A DNA stretch of 64,000 bases from Doris montereyensis (taxonomy: Eukaryota > Mollusca > Gastropoda > Nudibranchia > Dorididae). The stretch spans positions 45,001 to 109,000 of the forward strand of contig JAXRKP010000246.1 in the NCBI GenBank assembly GCA_037039925.1. Direction: 5' to 3'. Both the position numbers and the translations under genes were made by a program. Of the stretch, positions 32,601 through 44,464 are shown in pieces (within the stretch, counting starts at the first letter, position 1; each line of letters starts with the position of its first letter). The notes beneath the pieces are model-generated. The model saw only the letters and a program-made list of their open reading frames with translations, had not been told where the DNA came from and made no database searches.

Positions 32601-35600
32601 GTTCAAAACAAGAATTTTAAAACTAAAACATGAAACAAACCTGTGAAGACTGCAGGGTTAGAGCCAGATGGGCCAGTTACAAAATAGCAAATGTGGCCAC
32701 TGGTGTGGCAGGGAGTAAAGAGGCACTCGACATTGAGGGAGCCAATCTGGTAACATAAATGATGGATGCTAATAATAATCTGAGCAAACATTTTAAAACG
32801 TCTTTTGAATGAGAAATTTGAATATAAACAAACTGAATTAACAAATTCTGAGACCTAGACCTACTACCACAGAACATTGTGCCAAAATGACAAATGATTT
32901 TCCAACCTGCTCTACTTGGTTCCACAGTCTTATTGATAACAGCACACATTATCTTTCTCACTTATCACTTATTTGTGTAGTGTTAAAATTCTCTGCCCAT
33001 CGTTTTGATAATCACTGTAAAATTGCACACTTAGCAATGAATAAAAACATTCTCTTTTACTCAAGTTTTTCAAAGGCCAGAGCTTATCCATTGTGAAGCA
33101 AAACAACATAGCCCTCCTAGACAGGACTCTTATCTATCACAAGCATTACTGCCCAGCTAATGGTGGTGCCCATTTGCACCTGAGTTGCGTGGGGAAATGC
33201 CTGTTAAAAGAACATCTGACTTAGCATTGGCAAGATTTTAACCCACAACCTCAGATTCCAAAGTCAGACAGCCTAACCGTTACCTTATGGAAACCACACA
33301 TATTTTTGCCCTAGAGAATAATGGGACATTGTCTCACTTGAAATTTGTCCCCATGTGCGACCTTGTGGGTAAGAGCTCCGATTCTGTCATCTCCTCCGTA
33401 AACATCCTTGGAGCCGACATCTTTGATCAGTTGCTCATTTCCACCAGCATGATCCCTACCAGACAAAAAGGTAAAAGGCTAGGAAATATCTAAAAAAAAG
33501 AGATACATAAATGAACTTTTTAAAGCCTTGAACCGGCCAAACGGCTGATCATCAGCCGTTATGACCCAATCTGTGGCACCCGTGACCAATCATTGGCTGT
33601 TAATTTATCGAATCGCATATCTCTGAAGCCCTACTTAAAGCGTGAATACGAAAAAAATGCCTGAAGATACTGCAACTTCTTAGACTGATATCACACTAAA
33701 TTCATGCTTCTTTCATGCGAATCGAAATAACTGAAACAAGACGGAGAATTCTCAGTTTAGATTTTCACCTTTTGTTAACTTTACGATGGCAGATCCAGGT
33801 GAAAGACCATCAGATTGTGCTATTTCTAGGCCTTTTAGCACTAGAAGAAATCTGTTTGATATCTTTAAGCATGATTAGAGTGATAGTAACAAGGATTTTG
33901 ATGGAATTTCTCATGTCAGTGATGACAGTAGCAGCTCAAGTGATGAAGATTAGGTGAAATCAAGGAACAATGACAATACTACATAGAGGCAAGTAGATCT
34001 TGAGCCTGGTAGACAACTTTCAGATCCTGTATTCATCTAATATCAGTTTTTCCAGTGACATAAACACAAGAATACCTTGAAAAAGTCAGTTTATTTTTGT
34101 TTCTGTGATCAAAATTCATGCAAGTTTCCACTCTTCAGAAAGTGAAAATCACACAATTTTTTTGCTGGACGTGCTATGCATGCATTATAAATATAGGTAT
34201 AAAAATGGCAGTTGATGCCATAAATACTTATAACTACATATTTCTGAAAGCCAATTGCCTGTACATTTTGATAAAAGAAAATGAAGTTTATAAAAAATGC
34301 CCAAAGATTTTTATGGACATTTGAAATGACAAAAATAAAAGCTTTTTCAGTCTGACAGTAAAAATTCAAGGTCATAGTCTTCATAATTCATCCTTATCAT
34401 CTCGTCACCATTGAAAAATTATTCCGACTTATAAGGTTTCAGAAAATGTATACTAATCTATACCTTTGACATCAAATTATGCAGATTCCCCCGCACTTAT
34501 TCATCCCATCCCCTGATTGCCACAATGAACATGGTCATGGCCGCCACATAAGTTTATAAAGGCCAGTTCAAGAGTTAAATCCTGTTTGCTAAGAAAATGG
34601 CTCTATATTGGACTTTGTGTTTGTTTCTATTCAATGAGAAAAAACCCAAATGACTCACCAATGGTGGTGTGTTGTAAGTACGGAGGTCAAGGTCACACCT
34701 TCTTCCTGCACAGCTGCTTGGACCTGCAAGTAGTGTAAGGTTACAAAATGTCTTTCTTTACATTTACATTAATGTTATCATATGAAAATTTGAAATGGTG
34801 GCCAACACCACGCAGACATTAACCAAATCGTTTGTACATACTTAACATCTCCCACTGGCTGTAACTCTTAACCTTTTTGTTTCCTTCGATTTTCTTTGCT
34901 CTGAGCATCATGAGAACATGGCATGGATATGCAATTATTTAACTCTATATCTGTAATAATTTCAGAAACAGTCATATGATGTAATTCATTTTCGAGATGA
35001 TGTGTTAAGTACAGCAGTATTTTGTTAGAAGTGAAATGTTATGGTATATCATTATTAGTAGAGGTAAGATCACATTGAGACTTTTTGCTGAAAGGATGAG
35101 CTCCTCCGTGTGTCACAGATAGCATGTTGTTTTTGTTAGGTTGCACTTACATAATTGGACAGATTTTTATAAGATGGAGGTTCCAATCCTGGTCGACGTG
35201 CTTCCCACGCCCACCAAACCAAGGTCGTTTTCCTGGGAGCCCAGCCATCCAGCCCAACAATGGCTGGGTTACCTGATAAAACCTCAATGACCAACAGCAA
35301 ACCTACTCTCTCAAGAGAGAGCTAGCCCCTCTCTTACCCAATGTAACTAAGGGGGCTCTTCTCATCCCAAAACCAGCTGAGGCTGGAAATGATTTTGTTG
35401 CCATTCCAAGGGCTCTCTCAGAGCTTGAACAACCCATGTCCCATTAGAAAGAAGAAGAAGACAGATTTTTATAAAGCGTCAGGAATATTATGCAATAGCT
35501 AGTCTCTGTGATTTCAGTAATGGAATCGCAAGTTATTCAAAAACTATACAATACATCTGTCATGATGGTTATGTCCTCTACAGTCTATGATAAAACGTCA

Positions 35601-37294
35601 ACAGATGTATTGATTTTTTCCATGATGAAGTGTGACCTGACGATTGGTTTTTAACATAACACAACAATTAATCCTGACGATCTATTGAAATAATGTGGAA
35701 GTACTGTAGCTTAATTATCAATATTACATTCTACACCATGTGAGCTTCTATTACCCAGGTGACATAGTGAGAGGGGATGGGATAAATAATTTGTACTCAA
35801 ACGGTTGTATTGAACTATGGATGTGGTGATCTTTTTTCTGCACCCCAGGGACACCCTACAAGCGTAGTCCACTGAACTTTGAAATAATCTGAAATAGATA
35901 TTATTCCATAGTCACCTTTTCGGGTTCTACTGGATCAACAACAGCACATTGCTTTGTCTGTTCATCAATTAGAAGATACATGTAGTTGTCCTCCAAGGCT
36001 GGTAAAAGTCGCACACGCATGTCTGTGTGTTGGGTGAGAAGCTGAGACGAGTGACACAATCGGACTTGACAGAAATTTACTGTGAAAATAAATTAATATT
36101 TTCTTAACAAAAAACACACAAATCAATATCAAACAGTACACCTAATTATAAATTGTAATAAAATAAATTGAAAATCATACATCAGTCTTGTAACAAGGTT
36201 ACCTGTATTATTTAAACCCTCGAAAAATTCCTCTTCATTAACTGTCCTCTTCTTTGCATCTCTGCTTCTAGCACAAGCCACATACTCAACTTTCTCTTGA
36301 AATCTACTAACGTAAATGATAATACAGTTAAACCTATCTCAAACGGAATCAGAAAGGATCAGCCACATTTTTCAGGTTTTAGACAGGTTCCAATTTAGAC
36401 AGTGGAAACTACATATACATGTACTATGTACAACATTTATAATATCATTTATAGGTTTACATTCATGCAGGTTTGACTGAATTCAGCACTCTTGTCATGA
36501 CACATTGTCTTTGACTAAGTATAGCTTTTAACTTAACTTGTTAGCTTACTTTCCTCTTCATGTCTTTCCTTTTTTCTTGCTATTTTAAGACACTAATCTG
36601 CATGAAGTACGATGTATTTTGGAATTAAAATAAACTGATGTTATGATAACTGACTCTTCTTTTGTTTATATTGATTCACCAAACCACTTCTTTGTCATAC
36701 TACTATCAGGATGTTTTTCTTCTGACATCATTGTTTGTTGTCTGACGAAGGGTTATACCCGAAACCTCATGTGTTTGTTCTGTCTTATTTAGTGGAGTTG
36801 TCACTTATTGTCATATTTCGCCTTTCACTCCACTGTGGCTCCTTCGTATTATTTTTGTTATAAGCTCTTGATCTATATAAACTATAATCTAGCTCTAGTT
36901 CTAAAGTCAGCTAGACATTCTTGTCTAATATCAAAACATTTATCAAAAGGATATCGGTACTAAGCCTAACAGGTTTCAACATTGCACTGAGGGTTACTCT
37001 AACCTAAGGTAAAAGCTGAGCAGGGATTGTTGACATCCCTCACTTCGAGTCAGAATCGCTCAAAATCACATGCTTTCCTGTTAGCATACAACTTCGTTTC
37101 TCATGTGCTGTATTGCAAAATATATGTATGCTTTTACTTTGAGTGTTGATCTTGACCAACAAACGCAGTAAATAACAACGATGACAGAGTAAGTCGGGAC
37201 GATATTATCTATGGACAGAAAAAAAAGCTAACTTACCCGACTTGCAGTGTTTTGCTATGGTGCCAAGACGGGACAATCCTTTGAAGAAGTTCAT
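28164..37294 (-). CDS. HAGH: HAGH hydroxyacylglutathione hydrolase (glyoxalase II), nine coding exons
   Basis: Glyoxalase II hydrolyses S-D-lactoylglutathione to D-lactate and glutathione, the second step of methylglyoxal detoxification. Coding exons in transcript order: 37237-37294, 35916-36079, 34659-34723, 33338-33455, 32641-32746, 31878-31981, 30632-30733, 29891-29970, 28164-28257. The total is 891 nt, 296 codons plus TAA, with every junction in phase. The metallo-beta-lactamase metal motif THHHWDH spans exons 3 and 4; further ligands sit in CHTSGH (exon 5), GDTLF (exons 5-6) and YCGHEYT (exon 7). The C-terminal domain ends [19 protein letters not shown]. An internal ATG at 36018-36020 ([16 protein letters not shown]) matches the cytosolic human start and would give 257 residues; the upstream ATG adds 39 residues rich in Lys, Arg, Ser and hydrophobics and lacking acidic residues until its end, as in a mitochondrial presequence. 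Confidence 0.96.
28948..29273. repeat. Two-copy direct duplication, about 171-bp period
   Basis: AAATAAGTGTTAAAATAAAT, TGGGGGAAATGTGATGATAA, AAATTGTCCTGTTTAGCCGG, and CCCGTTTAGAGAGGTAAAAT recur in order at 28948-29094 and 29118-29273, in the HAGH intron between exons 8 and 9. Confidence 0.9.
29508..29630. repeat. (TA)n and (GA)n compound microsatellite
   Basis: TATATATA followed by (AG)n with GGGA interruptions. Confidence 0.95.
29891..29970 (-). CDS. HAGH: HAGH coding exon 8
   Basis: [20 protein letters not shown] then NPFMRV, phase 2 end with donor GTAAGT. NPFMRV is a family landmark of the helical C-terminal domain. Confidence 0.95.
30632..30733 (-). CDS. HAGH: HAGH coding exon 7
   Basis: [20 protein letters not shown] then [14 protein letters not shown]; the His of CGHEYT is a metal ligand in the human enzyme. 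34 codons in phase 0. Confidence 0.96.
31030..31131 (-). mobile_element. SINE-B, first half, interrupted by SINE-A
   Basis: TTTCATTGAAATTTACTCCG, CCACCTTTGTGGTGATCTCA and AAACAGCAAGATGAAAGATA end at the target site AAGTGAAAGA (31122-31131). The element continues at 31446-31500. Confidence 0.75.
31132..31445 (-). mobile_element. Full-length SINE-A (314 bp) with 10-bp target duplication
   Basis: Flanked by AAGTGAAAGA at 31122-31131 and 31446-31455. On the minus strand the order is a tRNA-like head (GGTAGTCCAGAGGC as box A, GGGTTCGTTCCC as box B), a body with AGGTAGGTTGATTGGCACCT and CAGATCACAACACTTTGGGC, and the tail ACCTTAGTTGTGAATGTGG. This copy defines the family ends. Mobilisation would need a partner LINE. 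Confidence 0.88.
31446..31500 (-). mobile_element. SINE-B, second half
   Basis: AAGTGAAAGAAGTAAAAGGA then AGAAGTAGGACCT, continuing 31030-31131. Confidence 0.7.
31878..31981 (-). CDS. HAGH: HAGH coding exon 6
   Basis: Completes [20 protein letters not shown] and [15 protein letters not shown]; the Asp of GDTLF bridges the two metals. 104 nt, phase 1 to phase 0, donor GTGAGT. Confidence 0.96.
32641..32746 (-). CDS. HAGH: HAGH coding exon 5
   Basis: [20 protein letters not shown] then [21 protein letters not shown] supplies a metal-binding His. Confidence 0.97.
33115..33300 (-). mobile_element. SINE-C family copy
   Basis: CAGCTAATGGTGGTGCCCAT, TTGCACCTGAGTTG, AAGAACATCTGACTTAGCAT, ACCCACAACCTCAGATTCC; head end at about 33300, some 37 bp from the exon 4 donor. 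Confidence 0.65.
33338..33455 (-). CDS. HAGH: HAGH coding exon 4
   Basis: Completes the HHHWDH motif and reads [20 protein letters not shown] then [19 protein letters not shown]. Donor GTGAGA. Confidence 0.96.
33520..34578 (+). mobile_element. PiggyBac-type element, TTAA-bounded, nonautonomous
   Basis: TTAA at 33520-33523 and 34575-34578 bound about 1.05 kb whose ends are inverted (GCCTTGAACCGGCC left, GGCCAGTTCAAGAG right). An ATG at 33786 starts a short frame [19 protein letters not shown], then an acidic Ser/Asp run ([10 protein letters not shown]), like the acidic N-terminus of piggyBac transposases. The DDE domain is absent. It fills most of the HAGH intron 33456-34658, opposite in orientation to the gene. 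Confidence 0.7.
34659..34723 (-). CDS. HAGH: HAGH coding exon 3
   Basis: [20 protein letters not shown] then HW (split codon). Acceptor CTTGCAG, donor GTGAGT. Confidence 0.96.
35180..35462. repeat. Possible retroposed repeat with GAA-rich end
   Basis: GC-richer than its surroundings, with a CCAGCCATCCAGCCCAACAA block and a short hairpin (AGCCAGC-type arms near 35370), ending in AGAAAGAAGAAGAAG. No second copy in the window; class unknown. Confidence 0.3.
35916..36079 (-). CDS. HAGH: HAGH coding exon 2, with internal cytosolic start
   Basis: Opens in the frame of exon 1 ([19 protein letters not shown]) and continues [20 protein letters not shown], ending PVEPEK. The ATG at 36018-36020 aligns with the cytosolic start of human HAGH. 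Confidence 0.95.
36713..36823 (+). repeat. Dispersed repeat copy 3 with intact CTGACGA hammerhead-like core
   Basis: CTGACGA, AGGGTTATACCC, GAAACCTC followed by TGTTTGTTCTGTC and GGAGTTGTCACTTATTGTCA as in the other two copies. The segment between TGACATC and the core is shorter than in copies 1 and 2. In HAGH intron 1. Confidence 0.6.
37237..37294 (-). CDS. HAGH: HAGH coding exon 1, likely mitochondrial presequence
   Basis: ATG at 37292-37294 starts [19 protein letters not shown], with basic and hydrophobic residues and no acidic ones; phase 1 end, donor GTAAGT. The frame runs without a stop into exon 2. Confidence 0.85.
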
Positions 37295-38391
37295 AGTGAC
37301 ACAGCGGTATCGAGGATATCAAGAACAAAAATGTGTAAGGAATCGATTGCGTAAGCTAGAGGTCACCAAGAACTGAACAGGGCGCACATTTAAATTAACT
37401 CTTTCAAAAAATAAAAATAGGCCTACAACATTTTATTTCTATTATTAAAGTCGTTTCCGTTCCACTACTAATACATATAGATGATCTTCCTTCCTCGTAC
37501 AAATGAATTTTCTTCATTAAGCAACATCATCTTCTCTAACCTGATACTAACTTATAGCATTATGGCTAACCGGTGCAATTTGATCAGGTGCTACAATTTA
37601 CATACACCACAGCTGTATACGTGCAATTAAAGCATTAGATTAACCGGATGCTGACACAAATGATATTCTTTCAGCTGCTGCTATCCTCTTCACATGGATC
37701 CTACAAAAGTAATATAATTTCAACCTGTGTCAGTATAAAGATGATTGAAATTGAAATTGAATCACTCTTATCTTTCCCGTCTTTTTTCCACATGTTGAGG
37801 GGGGTGGGGTCCTAGAGTGAAAATCGATACTAAGCTTCTTTTATGATATCATTATGACGGGAATGAACTGCCCTATCCACTAGGAGGCCTATGATAGACT
37901 AAATTTGTCCCATTTTCGCCAAAAATGCATTCCCAGAACCCCCCCCCCTTTTAAGCTTGGATGTACGGTATAATTCAGGAATGGGTTGTACTTAGGAAAA
38001 TGGAGAAAGAAAGGAGAAAGAAGAAAAAAGGGGGGAGAACCCTTCGTACCACTTCCTACGTATCCTTCATCACTCCCACTCCCATCCCCATTTTGTCCCC
38101 TTTATTGGCCATGCCAGCGGTGTAATTCGTGATGGGTTGAAATTTGCTTTTTGGCTTTTCCCTGAGTCAACTGTCCAACTCTATTTATGTTTCCTTTTAG
38201 TTTTTTTCTGTCAAAGATGACATGAGTCAGACAATTTGTGCAAAGACCTAACTCGTTTCCGTTTTTTCACATAAATCAATAAGTATTATCATGGTCCCCG
38301 ACCACGGAAGCAACAACACAGTGTATATTATCGGTATACTACACACTATTCTTATACATGTGTCTATTTGAATATAATTTTATGTATTTAG

Positions 38392-38416
38392 ATATATATA
38401 TATATATATAATATAA

Positions 38417-38494
<78 letters not shown>

Positions 38495-38496
38495 GT
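38392..38496. repeat. (AT)n microsatellite
   Basis: About 100 bp of alternating AT with small breaks. Confidence 0.95.
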
Positions 38497-38539
38497 ATAT
38501 AATATTACATTAGGGATATATAGTATATATATATATATG

Positions 38540-38798
38540 ATTAGATAGATAGATAGATGCACTGGATGCAGGATAGATAGGAAAGATAGATAGATAGATA
38601 GGTAGATAGATACAATATAGATAGATGAACAAATAGATATATAGATAGATAGACAGGCAGACAGATAAATACATAGATAGAAACCATAGATAGATCGATA
38701 GATAGAAAGATAGATAGATAGATAGACAGACAGATAGATGGATAGATAGATATATAAATAGATAGACAGGCAGACAAATAAATACATAGATACAAACC

Positions 38799-38832
<34 letters not shown>

Positions 38833-38905
38833 GGATATATAGATATATCGATAGATAGATAGACAGGTAGATAGATAGATAGGTGGACAGATAGATATAG
38901 TCTAA
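38540..38905. repeat. (GATA)n/(GACA)n array with a higher-order duplication
   Basis: GATA units with GACA interspersions. A segment of about 60 bp (ATAGACAGGCAGACA, ATAAATACATAGATA, AAACCATAGATAGAT) appears at 38648-38700 and again at 38761-38815, a period of about 115 bp. Confidence 0.93.
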
Positions 38906-38940
38906 CATTATTTTCTCAGTTATGTATATACATGTAGTAC

Positions 38941-38941
<1 letters not shown>

Positions 38942-38990
<49 letters not shown>
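38942..38990. repeat. (AT)n microsatellite
   Basis: Uninterrupted AT alternation of about 48 bp. Confidence 0.95.
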
Positions 38991-40717
38991 CCATTTGCTG
39001 ATATATGAGGATGTTGTTTTATTTAACATTCCTTTGAATCAAAAGACAGGGTTTTATTGTGTTGTTCAAAACATATAGATCTATTGTGCAACAGTTATGA
39101 GCAGTTGATTTTCCCTTATCATGTTATCGGATCTTTTTTGTTTTGTGTGTGTGTGACTAGGTTGTAACTTAACCCAGCAAACACTCCCTAAATGCCTATA
39201 TTTATAATGATTGGCAGTCCACCTGCATGTATATGTGTGTGTAGGTGTGTGTGTAAATAGAACTTTAGTCATAAAACACAGAGTTCTTTTGCAGACGATG
39301 GAGAGTATTTGATAAGAAACCTGCTTAATCCAATCTTTGGAGTTGTGTCACTCAGTCACAACACTAAGTAGAAAGGAATGAAATACAAATCATGTCGTCA
39401 TTTCCTGTGTTGCATGACTACTTGTGACACAAAAGCCATCAAAAAAAAATGCATGTCGTTTTCTCCATCATTGTAACTTACTAACCCAATTCTTGTATTA
39501 ATGTCAGCACACATACCTTTGCTGAATTTAGCCACAGACTGTCCAATTTTGAATTTAAAGTGATGATGTGGAGGCTTGATGGTTGGAGTAGATACACAGA
39601 GAGTTGATACATCTTATCGAATTTTGGTACAATTTTTCTTAGCTGTTGGTTAGAGAAGATAGTGAGACCAGAAGAGATAAGGAAAAATAAAATCATAAAC
39701 GTTAAATTGGGAGATTATTGCAATATTTAATGTCAATATCAGCATGGAGACTGTCACAATGTTTATGTGATCATGTTTTCAAAGTCTTTAGTGCAATATT
39801 GCTGATTTTAATTTCTGTTGGCAGTTTGTTTTTCAGCCTTACTTAACTTACTATCTCATCTATCTGCTTCGTGCCATGTGGCCTTGACAGAATGTCTTCA
39901 CTCCTCTTTGTTACTTGCTGCAGTCCTTGTTTCATTTCAGGTCTTCCATCATGCCCTTGTTCTTTCCTTCTCCGCTGTTCTTCTTCATGTTGGTTCTCGG
40001 TCGTCCTCTTCTTCTTCCATCTTGTGTCCAGGTTAATGTGATATAACCTTACTACACTAGGGTAAAATGAGTGCAGTTGGTATGGAATCATGTATATTTG
40101 ACAGTGACAGCCCTTTTCTACAATGTCAGTTGTTCCAGAATTAAGTATTAAGTTGATCTGATGGGATAAACATGTGGCCATTTATATAGCTCTAAAAGTA
40201 AACGTTTACGTTATTCCTGGCTCTATGTGCTGTTCTTGCATGTGTGCAGCCAACAGGGTTCCCACAACTTCAAGGGAAAACAATTTCACTCTCTCCTCAG
40301 TCGCAAATGTCACCGTCACATCTCAATGCTGACAATACGATGGAGACCTACATATAATATTATTTTAGTTATTGGTGGCCACCACCCACCTTCCCCGCCC
40401 ACTCGCTTTCAGTCTTGACTCACTCTGACCGGTACAGTTGCAACTGGGTACGATTGACTTGGAGAAAGATGAGACAGACAAGAGGCCATATGGCTGACCC
40501 CATACGCACACTTGGGCGGATTTTAACTTGCACCTATTAGATCTTTGTGATTGTGATGCAGGGTGAAGTCAAGTGGTTGAGCGTTTAATAATCATCAATA
40601 CAGGCACATCTGTATTGATTGTGTTCTAATTTGGGGGTGACGGCCGTGGATGCCATTGAACATCGACTTATGCGACCATATTTTCAGTCCTTTTACCAAT
40701 TACGGGCTGTGAAAAAT

Positions 40718-41030
40718 CATCTGGGCATATAAACAGAATGTATGACAATAGAATAGCTAAATCAGCATATTGTGCTAAAGCCCAAGGTAAAAGACCAAAA
40801 GGCAGACCTCAGAGAAAGTGGGAAGAAGATATAAAAGAGGCATTAAAGCATAGAAACTTAACTTTTTTTGAAGGAAACAGAAAATGCCAGGACAGGGCAT
40901 CCTGGAGAAAGATCATCTCGGAAATTGAACCCATACACCAAAAGGTAGGATGGGAACTGATAAAGAAAGAAAAAAGAATAATCATCGACTTGAAAGGCAT
41001 GTTACTTAACTCAATGTCGACGTAAACAGT
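40718..41030 (+). mobile_element. LINE 3'-end coding fragment
   Basis: The reading frame at 40738-41025 has GKRPKGRPQRKWEEDIKEAL and KCQDRASWRKII, matching the second half of the fragment at 24540-25085. It is the C-terminal end of a non-LTR retrotransposon open frame; the rest is missing. Confidence 0.75.
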
Positions 41031-42443
41031 GTTTTTTAGAACTAAAAGATGCGCTGGGGATGGGACTGTCAAAAAAGTGAGAGTGGGTGGACACGTGACG
41101 TGGCACTGACTCAAGTTGGGCGAAGCGGGTTGGCGTAAAATTAAAATAAGCTCGCTTGCTGACTGGTGGCAACGATTTGCAGCTGAAGCAAATTGAGAAC
41201 CACAGACGGAATCAATTTACCGACCAATTTAAGTCCACTCGATTGAATTTCAGACTAAATGGCCGACGATTTCCAAAATCCTGAGCCAAACTGTTGCTCT
41301 TGTGTATGTGTAGCTGTGTGCCAGGAGTAAACACAGCTGAAGGCCTTTCAATTCATAATAACAAAAACAATGCCAAAAAAAAACACCTGTCCGGGAAAGG
41401 TCGGTCTGAGAAAGGTTGTTTAATGATATCCAACTGATAATATGAATTCTAGCTCCATCTTATTCTTAATAACAATGATAACACAGTATTGGATTGTTAC
41501 TATGCATTTCTAGTACATGTATCACTAAAGTTATTGTTGCTTCAAAAGTGAAGAAAAAAAAAGAAAAAAAGAAACTAAGTGAGACAAAGAAGAAAAAGTG
41601 ATGTACTGTAAAAAAGAAAACCTACAAGAAAAACAACCTACACCGAACAAAGACAAAAAAGACAACAAGTATTTATGCCTCGAATAAATCAGAAACAACT
41701 TTTTACATATTTTTTTTAAAACCTTTATTAAATATTTTGAGGCAAATAAAGATACATGTAATCTTGCCTACACATGGTAAATCTATGAAGAACACAAATT
41801 TTGTTAACTGTCTGTGGACTCGCACTAAATCTTAGTGTGAGACAATGGCATAATATTATTAATAATAATAATAATAATAATATTCATAATAATAATAATA
41901 ATAAATGAAAGACATTAAATTGCAATGAACAAAGAGAAATGAGAAAAATTAAAAGGGCCCAATCCAAAGCGATCCGCTTGTTAGACACTTAAGTTACCAC
42001 TCGCACTTTTAATTTAAATGCTGTAAAGGAAAAAAATAGCATAACCAAGATCTATATATAGAAAGTTAAAAGTACACGTAATGAAAATTAAAAAGAAATT
42101 ATTATATCAATGAGACAACAAAAAAATCTTTATTTCCATTACACGATCATTTCTAGTCGATATGAGAAATCAATACAGTTTGCTAAAGATTTAAAGAGAT
42201 AAATTGATAGTGATAGTACTGATAGTGATAGGAAAAAGTCTAAATCACGGCAAAACATTGAAAGAAAAAGACAAGAAAATGTAAATATACGTCTTGTAGT
42301 CCTACACGTGTACAGATAGATAGATTGGAGGAAGATGAAGTTGACTTTGCAATGCAAGAGAAAGACTGAAAGGATCACATTGTGGACTATAGCGCTGTCA
42401 TCACTTCACCTCCTGACAAATGTACACAGTTAACTACAGTGAA

Positions 42444-42445
<2 letters not shown>

Positions 42446-42494
<49 letters not shown>
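42446..42494. repeat. (TA)n microsatellite
   Basis: About 24 TA units. Confidence 0.95.
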
Positions 42495-42497
<3 letters not shown>

Positions 42498-44464
42498 AAA
42501 AGAATGTGAATGTTTTTTTTCTGTTCAAAATTTGAAACCATTAAAGAAACACAGAAAACATCTTGCGTAATGCACAATATCAGATTATTAAATAAAATAC
42601 ATTTACTCATACACATATTACATAGAAGCCATTTAAGTCCTGGTTTTCTTTCCTTTACAGGCATGTTTCCATTTCTCTGTTTGTTATCCTGATCTTTTGG
42701 GAGGAAAAAATCGAAAGAAAAAGAAATCAAGAATACTTTCTCACAAGTCAAATTGAATGGAAATACATCTATGATTAGCATAAAATTTACATACACAACC
42801 TGAAGAAAATTCGCTTTGTCAATTATCTGACTAGACTAGACATAAACAGATAAAGACATTCAAATAACCATTGGGGAAAAAATCAACAGCATTGTCTGGT
42901 TATATTCTAGAGGCAGTTCAATTATATTACAATATAAAACAGTGCCACGTTTGTCTTCATATGCAAATTTGTGGCTGTAAAGAAAAAAACAAGAAACATA
43001 GATAAACATAGACATCCAGCTAATCTAAATTCAAATAAACACTCATGACATTAAAGTAAAGTCACCCACATTCGCAAAAAACCACCCTACAAACGTGCAT
43101 ACTACTTTACTGGTATACAAAAATTGATAAAAAACCCAACAAAGCCAGCAGTAAGAAGAAAAAAAAAATGAGGATAAAAACCGAAAGACAGTAAAGGAAT
43201 TAAAATTCAGACCAACGAATATGACGCTTTAGTTAAAGTATTACAAGGGTACTTAAAACTGGCACGATTAACTCCTCATTAAATTAATACTTATACTTAA
43301 CATAGATATTGATATTGGCGTATGGATTGCTGAAGGAGAAAAGGGCCTCTGTCCCATATAGGTTAAGGGGCTGGAAGGCAAAAAACGAAGAAGAAAAAAA
43401 AAAGAGGTGAGTGGAGATAATAATAATAATATTTTTTGAATAAACTTACTTAAAGGCTAAGAAGGTACATAACATATTCTCTTTGTTAGCCTACAGCTTA
43501 CGAAACCAATGGAATGTGACCAGCAGTAGACAGTGACCATATTGGAACACAAGGCATAGAAAACTAACAAATAACCAAACGTGAAAAAGAAGAAGCAAAA
43601 AACAAAGCAGCTAAAAAGACAAAGCCAGAAACTCAGATGAAACTGCACAGAATAAAGCCTTGTAATTATAACAGTAACCAACCCAGCATGATTGATTATA
43701 GTTCGTTTGGTAACAACTGATATGAACGCCTATGGAAAAGTCGCATCGATTTTCTCCATTGTACGTCGACAAGACAGACAAGATAGTAAAAAACAGTACA
43801 TTACAGTTATCAACTTGAGAAAGTAGTTTGTACACTAGGATTCCCCTTCACAGTCTTTGTTATTGTAGGTAAATATATACTGTTTAATTAAACATTCTAT
43901 TTTTGTACCCTTCATATCACAGTAAGATATGACATTTCACAGATGCAATCATACTATAAAAGAGGAAAGACAGAAGATGGGTGGGGTACCAGTAAATCTA
44001 AAATCAAATGTGAACAATTTATGACAAAGAATAAATGTCAATAGTGACTGGTAAGATTTTTCTTCATCAATGTAAAAAAAAATCAACTCACACTCACAGA
44101 ACAATACAGTTTGATTAGTCAAACTCTTTGCTATTGATCTTGGGGTTTGGGAAGCAGGAAAAGTGGAATTTACGGGCCAAGAGTACCGGTAACGACAAGT
44201 TTCTGAGAACCAACATCTTTGGCGGTAACTCACTTTTTCACGCAACTGTTGGCCACAAATTTCCACAAAACTTAAAGTGAAGTAAGTTCTATACCCAGAG
44301 TTGAGCATAGGAAAATCAGGAGTAGAGTGTTGATTTTTCTTGACATACGACATAACGTGATAATTTGCCATGACTATCCCATGCCGTCTTTTACTTTCAC
44401 AGTCTAAATAGGTCTTACTACCAATTTCGCTGCTGAATCGACAGGAGGACCAGAAAAATTTGCC

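Noticed and set aside
39843..40181. 112-codon minus-strand frame
   Set aside because: Basic, low-complexity C-terminal run (KKKRTTENQHEEEQRRRKEQ), no domain, no exon context; probably chance or transposon-derived.
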